From Planctobacterium marinum (GTDB lineage: Bacteria > Pseudomonadota > Gammaproteobacteria > Enterobacterales > Alteromonadaceae), in assembly GCF_036322805.1 (NCBI RefSeq), contig NZ_AP027272.1:744001-808000 (forward strand): a stretch of 64,000 bases of DNA, given 5' to 3'. Positions 1-8,077 of the stretch are shown here, one piece after another. The notes under the pieces are model-generated. The model made no database searches, had not been told where the DNA came from, and was given only the letters and a program-made list of their open reading frames with translations. Within the stretch, counting starts at the first letter, position 1. The number at the start of each line of letters is the position of its first letter. A program made the position numbers and the translations under genes.

Positions 1-34
1 AACCGTATGAATCGCGGCTAATCGGGGTTCACTG

Positions 35-679
35 GTGTCGGTTATACTCATTGCAGACGACCATCCTCTCTATCGAGATGCGCTACGCATCTCGTTGGAT
101 GCGCGTTTGCCCGGCACCCATATTCTTGAAACTGCGGATATGCAAAGCACCCTGAAGCAGTTAAAAGAAACCCCAGATCTAGATTTATTGCTACTGGATT
201 TGCACATGCCTGGCAGCGATGATCTGTTCGGTTTATTGCATATTCGCAAACTACACCCAGAAGTGCCTGTTGCTGTGGTTTCTGGTCTTGAACAAGTAGA
301 GATTGTTAGCAAGGTTATGAACGCAGGGGCTATGGGGTTTATCCCAAAAATAACGCCTGCTGCAGAAGTGGTAGACGCCATCAATCAAATGTTACAGGGA
401 GAAACCTGGTTGCCAGAACGAGTGGCCGGGCAAGTAGATGACAACGATGATGAGTTCAGCGCACTGGCAGATAAAGTCGCCACGCTAACGCCCTCGCAAT
501 ACAAGGTGTTATGCTTGTTACGAGATGGTTTACTCAATAAACAGATCGGTTATCAGTTAGGTATTGCGGAAAAAACAGTAAAAACTCATGTCACATCGGT
601 TTTACGTAAACTGGAAATTACCAATCGCACTCAAGCCGTGCTAATAGCTAATCAGCTAAAGCTGCAAGCGCCTCAATAG
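35..679 (+). CDS. LuxR/NarL-type response regulator (CrbR/ErdR-like)
   Basis: A 214-residue two-domain response regulator. An N-terminal receiver domain carries the acidic pair in IADDHP and the phospho-acceptor Asp in LLLLDLHMPG near residue 56, with the conserved Lys in GFIPK. The C-terminal helix-turn-helix of the LuxR type contains LTPSQYKVLCLL, LLNKQIGYQL and TVKTHV. The start is GTG at 35; too little upstream sequence is present to judge a ribosome site. It is a clear paralogue of the regulator at 35120. Regulators of this subfamily (CrbR, ErdR/AgmR) pair with symporter-fused histidine kinases, and two such kinases lie in this window at 8078 and 38893, so one of them is the likely partner. 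The partner assignment is inference. Confidence 0.9.
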   Translation: MSVILIADDHPLYRDALRISLDARLPGTHILETADMQSTLKQLKETPDLDLLLLDLHMPGSDDLFGLLHIRKLHPEVPVAVVSGLEQVEIVSKVMNAGAMGFIPKITPAAEVVDAINQMLQGETWLPERVAGQVDDNDDEFSALADKVATLTPSQYKVLCLLRDGLLNKQIGYQLGIAEKTVKTHVTSVLRKLEITNRTQAVLIANQLKLQAPQ

Positions 680-817
680 AATTCGTCACCCTTTAATATC
701 CTCCACTATTATTTACGCGTTTTTCTTGCGTTATCATGTATAACTACTCTATGACTATTTCAATAAATAAAAATTGTTTTTTATTTAACCTGACAGGAAG
801 CCCTTGGCATTTACATT

Positions 818-2182
818 ATGAATAGCAACGAAAACCACGCTGAGTCATTCGAAGTAACAACTCAATCCTTAAGTACCACGTTAAACAACTATGTCGTTGT
901 GGCTCAAGAGGCAGTATTGAGCATGGGCTTTGTGGTGCAGTTATCCATTATCCTCACCATTTATTTGTTTGCGTTTTTGTTGGCCGGGCAAATCCGACTG
1001 CGTTTGGGGGCCATTAATAAGCCACCGGAGCAAGGTGCTCATACCTTAAAGATTCTGGCCCATAAATTAACCGGCATTATTTTTCCAATATTGTCGATTT
1101 CCTTCCTCAAACTTTCCACAGTGCTGGGAGAGCAATATCAGTTTGACGACTGGTTATTGAATGTGGCCCTTGTGGTTGCAGTGCTGTTGTTCCTCAATAC
1201 GTTGGTCCGGGCACTGGTAGACAGTAAAAATATTGCTACCTTCATGCGCTGGGTTGTTTTACCTGTAGTGTTCTTACACCTGGTGGGGATCTTACCGGGC
1301 ATTGTGGCGGTGATGGAGTCTATGTCTATTAACGTGGGTAATGTTGAGGTATCCAGCTATGGGGTGGCGAGAGTTCTGATTTTCGGCGTAATTTTATTTT
1401 GGCTGGGTCGCGCCTCTCGCAACGTTGGCAAGGAACTGATCCGCAACCACGAAAAGCTGGACGTCACCACCAAGGAAGTGTTCACCAAAGTGTTTGAAGT
1501 GGCACTGTTTTGTGTGATGTTCGTGCTGCTGTTAAACATCATGGGCATCAACCTGACGGCACTTGCCGTTTTTGGTGGTGCGGTCGGTGTTGGCCTGGGC
1601 TTAGGCTTGCAAAGTATCGCTTCGAACTTTATCTCCGGCATCATCATCTTATTGGACCGTTCACTGACTATCGGCGATTTTGTAGAACTGGAAGATGGCA
1701 GTAAAGGCTTTGTGCGCGAGTTTCGGATGCGATATACCGTATTAGAAACCTATGATGGCAAGGACATTCTGGTACCCAATGAGAAGTTCATTAACTCCTT
1801 AATGATCAACTGGACCCACAAAGATCCCAAGCAGCGCTACCGCATCGATTTTAGTGTGGCCTATAAAACCGATATCCGCGCCATGTGCGACATTATTAAA
1901 GAGGCTGTGGGTCAGCATCCACAAGTGATCAGCGGCGAAGACATCCCTTTTGAAGAACGCCCCGATTGTGAGATTGATTCTTTCGGCGACTCTGGCGTGA
2001 ACATGTTTGTAGAGTTCTGGATGATAGGCATCGACGATGGTAAGAACCGCGTTGGTGGGGATTTGTTATTGATCGTGTTCGAAACGCTTCGAGAGCACAA
2101 TATTGAAATCCCCTTCCCACAACGTGAAGTGCGGGTGCTGGACAATTCTGCGATCACCATGCGCAATAGCACCTCCGAGTGA
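818..2182 (+). CDS. MscS-family mechanosensitive ion channel
   Basis: A 454-residue inner-membrane channel of the small-conductance mechanosensitive family, longer than E. coli MscS (286 residues) because of extra N-terminal membrane segments. About five hydrophobic segments occupy residues 35-280. The pore-lining helix is recognisable as a Gly/Ala-rich stretch, GVGLGLGLQSIASNF, near residue 257, followed by the middle beta domain (GDFVEL, GFVREFRMRYT, VPNEKF). The soluble C-terminal cage domain follows. The role would be release of solutes on hypo-osmotic shock. It stands alone, with no operon partner. Family assignment is firm; the exact gating class is not known. Confidence 0.92.
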   Translation: MNSNENHAESFEVTTQSLSTTLNNYVVVAQEAVLSMGFVVQLSIILTIYLFAFLLAGQIRLRLGAINKPPEQGAHTLKILAHKLTGIIFPILSISFLKLSTVLGEQYQFDDWLLNVALVVAVLLFLNTLVRALVDSKNIATFMRWVVLPVVFLHLVGILPGIVAVMESMSINVGNVEVSSYGVARVLIFGVILFWLGRASRNVGKELIRNHEKLDVTTKEVFTKVFEVALFCVMFVLLLNIMGINLTALAVFGGAVGVGLGLGLQSIASNFISGIIILLDRSLTIGDFVELEDGSKGFVREFRMRYTVLETYDGKDILVPNEKFINSLMINWTHKDPKQRYRIDFSVAYKTDIRAMCDIIKEAVGQHPQVISGEDIPFEERPDCEIDSFGDSGVNMFVEFWMIGIDDGKNRVGGDLLLIVFETLREHNIEIPFPQREVRVLDNSAITMRNSTSE

Positions 2183-2203
2183 GGTGCCACTATTACATAG
2201 CAG

Positions 2204-2228
2204 AGGGAGTCGAGGGCTCCCTTGTTTG
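2204..2228 (+). terminator. Possible terminator after the MscS gene
   Basis: A short stem AGGGAG/CTCCCT with a seven-base loop is followed by a weakly T-rich tail, 22 bases past the stop codon. A second small dyad, CACCTC/GAGGTG, overlaps the stop codon. Both stems are short, so the call is tentative. Confidence 0.35.
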
Positions 2229-2330
2229 TGGACTGTTTTAAATTATGTAAGTCAAACATCTGAGTTATAGAGGTCTATTGATAGCAACTATTCACTGTCT
2301 ACGACTTTTCGCTGAGTTCGATAGATATCC

Positions 2331-2505
2331 TTAGCTTGACTCATAACTCCTCACTACTTCAACTTTGTCCAGAACATATAGATATGGAGAACCCGTGAAG
2401 GCAATAAACCAAGGCGAACTCATCAACAGGAACGAGAATGAACGAGCTTTCGCTAGTACCAGGGCAAATTAAATGATAGTTGCGAGACTAAGTAGGATAG
2501 AATGT
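2331..2505 (-). pseudogene. Decayed 3' fragment of a paralogue of the membrane-protein gene at 7078-7914
   Basis: Read on the minus strand this stretch aligns with 7078-7267, the last 60 or so codons of the 278-residue membrane protein. About four bases in five are identical by eye, and the match ends at the same stop codon (...YESS* here, ...YESN* there). The last 40 or so codons keep the frame, with mostly silent or conservative changes. A deletion of roughly 14 bases further upstream breaks the frame, and no 5' part exists. It is therefore a gene remnant. Together with the intact copy it brackets the corrinoid/c-di-GMP operon at 2610-6910. The rest of the 2183-2609 gap holds nothing I recognise. 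Confidence 0.8.
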
Positions 2506-2609
2506 GCTGATAACTGGAGAGTATGTGAGTTGAACCGGCAGGTATTCTGACACAAGTTTAAGTGGATTGGTTTAGGTAAATATTCTTCAGTTGTAAATAA
2601 AAAGCAACG

Positions 2610-5261
2610 CTAAAAACAAGAGCGTCTTTTGCTTTCAGAAAGCAAAAACTCTCTTGCACTATTTTGCGTAAGTGGCTTGGATATGAGATAACCTTGGCCA
2701 AAGTCGCAGCCCAGTGCCCGCAACATAACAAACTGTTCCTCAGTCTCTATTCCTTCGGCTATAACCTCCAGATTCATGGCTTTAGCTAAACCAACGATAG
2801 CCTTACATATTTCAACATCATCTTTATTGCCGGGTAAACCTTTGACAAAACTCATATCAATTTTTAGGTTAGTTATTGGGAGCTTTTTGAGATACGACAA
2901 TGAAGAGTAGCCCGTACCGAAATCGTCAATAGAAATATGCAATCCTCTATCTTTCAATCGTTCCAATTTGTTAAGCGCACTATCTGCAGACTTCATTAGA
3001 AACGTTTCAGTTACTTCGATTTCTAACTTATCATATAGCGAGTTATGTTCACGTAATAGTGAGTCTAGTGTCTTCATAAAACTCTCTTTTTGTAACTGCA
3101 AACCAGACACATTTACCGCAACCCTATTGAAATTAATTCCCTCGTTTGACCACTCAATAATTTGCTCTACTGCAGAGGATAGCACCCACAAACCAATTTG
3201 CTCTATTTGGCCACTCTGTTCAGCAATGGGAATGAACTCCGAAGGCATAATCTCTCCCAACTCAGGGTGCTGCCATCGAATTAATGATTCAACACCTATT
3301 ACTCGGTTTTCTCTTAAACAAACTTGGGGTTGGTAATACAATGAAAACTGTTTTTCTTCCAATGCTCTCTCTATGTCAGATTCAATTCTCAAACGCTGTT
3401 CGGCTTTTTCTGTCAAAGTCGAATCATAAAAAGCGAAAGAATTCCTTCCGGCGTCTTTTGCTCTAAACATAGCCGCATCGGCACTTTTTAATAAAGCGTC
3501 CGGTGTTTCACCGTCTTGTGGATAAACGGCTGCACCTACACTGCATGTAACTCTCAGCTTGCTATCTAACACGTCAAAAACATCTTTAAACAATGCTAAA
3601 ATATTTCGCGCTGCAGACGTGATAGCGCTCTGGGTAAGTAATCCTTCGATAAGGATGACAAATTCATCTCCCCCAATTCGGAAAACCACATCCACTGACC
3701 GAACCCCTTTTTTTAATCTTTCTGCCACAAGGATAAGGAGTTCATCACCATATTCGTGTCCCAAACTGTCATTTACATTTTTAAAATTATCAAGGTCTAC
3801 AAAAAATACAGACAGTGCTCCACGTCGCTTTGCTCTGTTAATTGCTTCTCGCAGTTTTTCTGATAGAAGCAATCGATTAGGTAGCTGTGTTAACGCATCG
3901 TGGTGGGCTAAAAACGCGAGCTCTTCTTGTGACTCCTTGATTGTGGAGATATCAGAGAAGGCTGCTATGTATCCTTTTACTGTGCCGCCTTCATCGCTAA
4001 TTCGGTTTATACTTAAAAGTTCAGGATAGGTTTCTCCTGTTTTTTTTCGGTTCCATACTTCTCCTGTCCAGCTTCCTGTATCGTCTAGTTCTGTCCACAT
4101 CGATTTATAAAACTCGCTAGAATGGCGTCCCGATTTTAATATGCTGGGGTTTTTTCCTAATACTTCATGCTTCTCGTAGCCAGTTATCCTTTCGAATGAA
4201 GCGTTTACATCAATTATGCAGGGAGTTGTATCTGTTACAGCAATACCTTCAGCCGTAGATGAAAATACTAACCTCGCTAGCCTGTCTGACTGCTCAGAAC
4301 GTTTTTTTTCAATATGAAGTAAAACCGACGTAGCTATCGTTGGGATAAGACTCTCGACAAGCTGTTTATACTGGTTAATGGCAGACTTAACCTGAATATT
4401 CGTTACCGAAATACTAAGAATTTCAATATCACCTGAGTAGGCTAAAACTTGGAATCCTTCTTGTCCTTCAAGAGACGTGGAATTGGTTTTTACTAGAGCA
4501 GTTATAGTCTCTGTCATATTGCTCTTATGAAGAACAGGAACTTCTGAATTGTCGATGGTAATTTGTATTTTTGCACCCAGGATAATAGCTATTTCATTTT
4601 CAATCTCTTTTAAGGGTTCAGCGAGCTCATTGGATTTAAATAAGATCTCTGAAATACTCGATATGAGTGCATTTTGTGCCGCGAGGTTTTTCATCGCTTT
4701 TAATTTGAGTCTTCCTTCAGCTTCGATAATCGAGCCTTTCAGCCACCAGACCAATCGTTCAAGGTCACCCTGCTGGATAATCAGAGACACTCCCAAATCC
4801 TTGGCAATTTTATGGGCTTTTTCGCGCACTTGAGGATCTTCTTTAAATTCGATAAAGACCAAGCTCGACATGCTTTCTTGAGCGTACTCCGAGGCCGTTT
4901 TTTTATCTTTGAAACCCCACTTTTTCCAAATGGGAGTATCATCACGCAACATACTTGAGGTCAGAAAGTGGGCACCATTATCAAGCCAATCGTTGATTTT
5001 TGAGCCCGAGGCAATGGCTTCGTAACAGGTTATCCAGTTTGATTTTTGGATAGTTAGGGGAATATCCCCGCTTAGTGGGCAACTCCCTGCAAGAATATGT
5101 ATTTCATTAACCGTATCCAGTTCTTCCAGCGATATTTTGCAATGTGCTTCTTCTGGTCCACCACAGAGTGGTTGCACTTCCACGTTTGGCCTGTCGAGCA
5201 ACAAGGCTGCCTGTTGTAATTCCTCAATGATCGCGGGGCATCCATGTACTACTACTCTCAT
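2610..5261 (-). CDS. DUF1638-like / PAS / GGDEF / EAL c-di-GMP signalling protein
   Basis: An 883-residue cytoplasmic multidomain protein. Residues 1-190 resemble DUF1638, a family usually met beside corrinoid methyltransferases: VVVHGCPAIIEEL, ILAGSCPL, WITCYEA, HFLTSSM and a closing GDLERLVWWLKGS. A coiled and partly GAF-like linker follows to about 330, then a PAS domain (GIAVTDTTPCIIDVN, GYEKHEVLGKNPS). A GGDEF domain has an intact RIGGDEF near 527. An EAL domain has ESLIRW in place of EAL near 656 but keeps the catalytic Glu, plus IDDFGTGYSS and the late IAEGIE. Both enzymatic domains could therefore be active. The start is ATG 5261, which overlaps the upstream methyltransferase stop as ATGA and implies translational coupling; an upstream in-frame start at 5315 would intrude on that gene. 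I infer that it reads out corrinoid or methyl-transfer status as c-di-GMP. Confidence 0.85.
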   Translation of the reverse strand: MRVVVHGCPAIIEELQQAALLLDRPNVEVQPLCGGPEEAHCKISLEELDTVNEIHILAGSCPLSGDIPLTIQKSNWITCYEAIASGSKINDWLDNGAHFLTSSMLRDDTPIWKKWGFKDKKTASEYAQESMSSLVFIEFKEDPQVREKAHKIAKDLGVSLIIQQGDLERLVWWLKGSIIEAEGRLKLKAMKNLAAQNALISSISEILFKSNELAEPLKEIENEIAIILGAKIQITIDNSEVPVLHKSNMTETITALVKTNSTSLEGQEGFQVLAYSGDIEILSISVTNIQVKSAINQYKQLVESLIPTIATSVLLHIEKKRSEQSDRLARLVFSSTAEGIAVTDTTPCIIDVNASFERITGYEKHEVLGKNPSILKSGRHSSEFYKSMWTELDDTGSWTGEVWNRKKTGETYPELLSINRISDEGGTVKGYIAAFSDISTIKESQEELAFLAHHDALTQLPNRLLLSEKLREAINRAKRRGALSVFFVDLDNFKNVNDSLGHEYGDELLILVAERLKKGVRSVDVVFRIGGDEFVILIEGLLTQSAITSAARNILALFKDVFDVLDSKLRVTCSVGAAVYPQDGETPDALLKSADAAMFRAKDAGRNSFAFYDSTLTEKAEQRLRIESDIERALEEKQFSLYYQPQVCLRENRVIGVESLIRWQHPELGEIMPSEFIPIAEQSGQIEQIGLWVLSSAVEQIIEWSNEGINFNRVAVNVSGLQLQKESFMKTLDSLLREHNSLYDKLEIEVTETFLMKSADSALNKLERLKDRGLHISIDDFGTGYSSLSYLKKLPITNLKIDMSFVKGLPGNKDDVEICKAIVGLAKAMNLEVIAEGIETEEQFVMLRALGCDFGQGYLISKPLTQNSAREFLLSESKRRSCF

Positions 5262-6277
5262 ACACTTCTCACCGCCTTCACAAGCACATCTATTTTCTCT
5301 GGTGCCACTTGCCATGGAATCTCACCGTGGGCATCAGAAAGAATTAAGCCACCACTGTGACCAAAATCGTCAACTGCTTGTCTGGTTTTTGCGGCAATCT
5401 TTTCACCTTTCCAGTGATGCAAACCGATTCCATCTATTGGGCCTATGAGGGTGAGTTTTTTATCAGTTGTCATTCTCAGCTTATGGGCATCGTCATGAAG
5501 CCCAATGGAGAGTACCTTTACGCCACTAGAATATGCCAATTCAGCAATATCAAAACTTGGAGCCGAGGCCAGATGCAAAGCAACGGGGACCCCTAAGCTA
5601 CAAATGGACTTAAGAGAGGGGCCGATCATCTGTGTAATTAGCTTAAGTGGCAGAATGGATGTTGAAGCGAAAGGCTCGAACCATGTCAGCAAATCTGCAC
5701 CAGCCTCAATTTGTCTTCTAGCCCAAGCCGTCGAAAACGCAGAATATTTATCAAACACTTGTTTGGTAAATACTGAATCAGTCATCAGTACTTCAATCCA
5801 CCTTTCCATACCCATCCACATGACTGGACCGGAGAGAGGGCCCACCGCCACAGCGGATACTAATGCTTTGCCTTGTAATTTTGACTTCATGCTGCTGATA
5901 ACATGTAAAGTGGATGACAAAGGAACCGACTGAGAAAAATTTACCTCTGGCATTTTTGCAAGGTCAAATGGCGTTTCAACCAGAATTGAGGCAACATTAG
6001 GTGGACCATCCTCAAAAAAATCAACAGAGGCGCCGAAAGCTTCTGCTTCTGCGGCGGCGTACATCATTCCAATCGCGACGTCATGCTGCCACCTCTCATG
6101 CATGTCTATTTGAGCTTGAGCAAATTTTTCCGGGTCACGCAGTATCTTTGACAAAGGTAGGTTTGTTGTTCTACTCGCCTGCATCGCAAGTGACAGGCAA
6201 ATTGCTGGATGGCTTGGACGCTCGAAAGAAAGTGAGGTTAACACTCTTCCAGGATCAGAATTTACAATATTATTCAT
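5258..6277 (-). CDS. URO-D/MtaA-family corrinoid methyltransferase-like protein
   Basis: About 339 residues with the TIM-barrel pattern of the uroporphyrinogen decarboxylase/methylcobamide methyltransferase superfamily. The corrinoid-protein neighbour upstream argues for a methyltransferase and against haem synthesis. MtaA/MtbA enzymes bind zinc through an HxC motif and a later Cys. Here the matching places read LHLAS (about residue 232) and SDAHGEIP (about residue 316). The first His is kept, but both cysteines are missing, the second replaced by His. The reaction may therefore differ from thiol methylation. The start is ATG 6277, within an ATGAATAA overlap with the stop of the B12-binding gene. 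The ORF could be extended upstream to 6418 only by overlapping that gene. The 3' end overlaps the next gene by four bases. Confidence 0.82.
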   Translation of the reverse strand: MNNIVNSDPGRVLTSLSFERPSHPAICLSLAMQASRTTNLPLSKILRDPEKFAQAQIDMHERWQHDVAIGMMYAAAEAEAFGASVDFFEDGPPNVASILVETPFDLAKMPEVNFSQSVPLSSTLHVISSMKSKLQGKALVSAVAVGPLSGPVMWMGMERWIEVLMTDSVFTKQVFDKYSAFSTAWARRQIEAGADLLTWFEPFASTSILPLKLITQMIGPSLKSICSLGVPVALHLASAPSFDIAELAYSSGVKVLSIGLHDDAHKLRMTTDKKLTLIGPIDGIGLHHWKGEKIAAKTRQAVDDFGHSGGLILSDAHGEIPWQVAPEKIDVLVKAVRSV

Positions 6278-6650
6278 GATGTTCGTCCATCCATGCCCTA
6301 ACGAGTGCAACCGCTTCAGTGCTATTTTCACCCATTCCGTGTGCATTGACCTTTTTCCATAATTCAGGATCCAGCCGGAAAGGGGCTCCGCCCACATAAA
6401 CTCTGGTTTGAATATCATCGGCCTGCAGGTAACTAACCAGATCTTTTACTCTTAAAGCTGAACGCAACATGAGAGTAGAGATTAAAAGTAACTCAATATT
6501 CTCGTCCCGGACAATATCTGCAATGTCTCGCGCGCTGAGAGTACCTAAATCTCTAACAGGTAAACCAGCAATACGAAGAGAGCACAGAACCAGGTTTTTC
6601 CCCAGTGCGTGGTGGTCGTCCAGCATCGCAACTGCTACTCTGGAACGCAT
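6270..6650 (-). CDS. Cobalamin-binding Rossmann domain of a corrinoid protein
   Basis: A 126-residue B12-binding module. The signature DxHxxG appears as DHHALG at residues 12-17, the motif in which His replaces the lower base of cobalamin (base-off/His-on). It is followed by GKNLV, the LLISTLM strand and VYVGGAPF, the usual nucleotide-loop pocket. In MtaC- and MtbC-like proteins this domain is fused to an N-terminal helical cap. Here the cap is encoded by the preceding ORF in another frame, which overlaps this one by 16 bases. ATG 6650 is the only ATG before the motif, and no good ribosome site precedes it, so expression probably depends on coupling or frameshifting from the cap gene. Confidence 0.85.
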   Translation of the reverse strand: MRSRVAVAMLDDHHALGKNLVLCSLRIAGLPVRDLGTLSARDIADIVRDENIELLLISTLMLRSALRVKDLVSYLQADDIQTRVYVGGAPFRLDPELWKKVNAHGMGENSTEAVALVRAWMDEHHE

Positions 6651-6910
6651 TGACCTATCCCGAGGGGGGCATGAGTAGATAGTATCTCAGCCGCTATTTT
6701 TCCGGCCATATATACTTCAGCCAGCGAAGAGGCTCCCGTTTCCCATTCACTCCCCGTTTTTTCGAGAGATGGTGTAAGAATTTCGTCACCAAATACCTCT
6801 ATGCCTAACTCTTTGATGGCATTTTGGGCAACATCATGAGCCCTGTATTTATCCATCTCAGATAATGCATCGTTCCAAGCTAAACGGTGCAATGCTATAT
6901 CTTGAGTCAT
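6635..6910 (-). CDS. Helical cap domain of a corrinoid protein (split from its B12 domain)
   Basis: About 91 residues matching the four-helix cap that covers the methyl group in methionine synthase and MtaC-type proteins. The diagnostic stretch is GSEWETGASSLAEVYMAGK, close to the usual vG-eW--G-isla--y-a pattern. I chose ATG 6910, with AGG seven bases upstream, over the TTG at 6925. The frame ends at 6635 just after the B12-binding frame opens at 6650. A run of six G on the plus strand (6664-6669, C on the coding strand) lies at the junction. One extra base there would fuse cap and B12 domains through a plausible linker (PPRDRSMRS). It is the first gene of the four-gene overlapping operon. 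Confidence 0.78.
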   Translation of the reverse strand: MTQDIALHRLAWNDALSEMDKYRAHDVAQNAIKELGIEVFGDEILTPSLEKTGSEWETGASSLAEVYMAGKIAAEILSTHAPLGIGQCVPE

Positions 6911-7077
6911 ATTAACGCCTGTCAAATTTTCAGTTATTGTCTCCCTGTTTTCACTACCGGGAGCAATTTTATAGAAGATAATTTAATCTTAGTATAATGG
7001 CGGGAATTCTGAGGGATTTAATTAAAGTGAGATATTATTGGCTCTAATTAACGCGCGGAGGACTTCAGTCGAACTTA

Positions 7078-7914
7078 TTAGTTTGACTCATAACTTCTCA
7101 CTACTTCAACTTTATCCAGAACATACAGATATAGTGAACCTGTGAAGGCAATAAGCCAAGGCGAACCCATCAACAGGAAGGAGAATGGGCGAGCTTTTGC
7201 CCCGGAATAGGCTGTCAGTATCAGAGCAAATGGGATGATGGTGGCCAGACAGAGTAGCCAGAATACGGATTTCTTAGATAACCGATGGAAGTGCTTACTG
7301 TCTGAAAGTTGCGTTAATCCCATTAATATTGTGAATAAGCACAATTGTAAGCCGATTGATGCCGTCATCAGTGATGTACCACCATAGAGGTTTGAGTGGT
7401 CGACAAAATATCCCAACAGAGAGATTGTTATGACTATTAAGGCCGCAATTGCGAAGCTCAAACACAATTTACGACGTTCAGTTAAAAAGCATAAATGGCT
7501 CAGGGCGAGGAAGGTAAACATGACGGCCGTATTGTTCCCGACTCGGGTTTCAAGGCCAAGGCTTTTTTCGTATTCAAAAGCCCCGATATGATCCGTAAGT
7601 CCCTCGACAAATAACAAATTAAACCAATTGTCCAGCAGTACCAGAAAGCACATTACAATCGAGAAGCTACAGCAATTAATGCTATGCAAAGCCGTTGCTT
7701 TGTTGCTGGAAATACGAAATAGCTGCACGCTGGCGAAAATCACTAATAAAGCGGTTAGCGGGTGGGTTGCCTGGCCATTGATTAAAGGGCGATAAAAGGC
7801 CGGCAATTCGATAAAAACCCCAATTAAGAGTATCAGTGCCAGCATACTAATGGCCATAGTAGCTAAACGGCTGATAAAGCTCACATAGTATTCATAAGTG
7901 CTCGGATAAGCCAT
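7078..7914 (-). CDS. Integral membrane protein resembling a stand-alone sensor-kinase membrane domain
   Basis: 278 residues with seven or eight hydrophobic segments and a short cytoplasmic tail (VLDKVEVVRSYESN). The pattern NNTAVMFTFLALSHL ... LLGYFVDHSNLYGG ... MTASIGLQLCLFTILMGL is reminiscent of the membrane sensor region found at the N-terminus of many histidine kinases and GGDEF proteins (compare P-TA--FlllGl and LLGY--g---LYG). No output domain follows, so it is either a free-standing sensor half or a protein of another role. The start is ATG 7914. A degraded paralogous 3' end lies at 2331-2505. A GACT-AGTC dyad sits about 120 bases upstream (8031-8040). Confidence 0.7.
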   Translation of the reverse strand: MAYPSTYEYYVSFISRLATMAISMLALILLIGVFIELPAFYRPLINGQATHPLTALLVIFASVQLFRISSNKATALHSINCCSFSIVMCFLVLLDNWFNLLFVEGLTDHIGAFEYEKSLGLETRVGNNTAVMFTFLALSHLCFLTERRKLCLSFAIAALIVITISLLGYFVDHSNLYGGTSLMTASIGLQLCLFTILMGLTQLSDSKHFHRLSKKSVFWLLCLATIIPFALILTAYSGAKARPFSFLLMGSPWLIAFTGSLYLYVLDKVEVVRSYESN

Positions 7915-8030
7915 TTGATGTATTCAACCCCGATATTTGTTGAGTTCAGATTCCAACTAAGGCCCATTGTAGTGGGGGAAATTGGGCTAAAATCCAATGA
8001 CTGTAACAAGCTGAAAAGCCTGATATATTC

Positions 8031-8040
8031 GACTTTAGTC
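8031..8040. promoter_or_regulatory. Dyad GACTTTAGTC, candidate operator
   Basis: A perfect 10-bp dyad lies between the CrbS-like gene and the membrane-protein gene that starts at 7914. It is the exact reverse complement of GACTAAAGTC found in the divergent promoter of the acetate cluster at 11552-11561. A shared LuxR-type regulator is a reasonable guess. The motif is short and the link is inference. Confidence 0.4.
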
Positions 8041-8077
8041 TGATTGGTTGTGAGCAGTTCCGTATTTTTCTGGCCAT

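Noticed and set aside
5258-6277. Uroporphyrinogen decarboxylase (hemE)
   Set aside because: Overlap with corrinoid-protein genes and MtaA-like layout argue for a methyltransferase-type role; no haem genes nearby.
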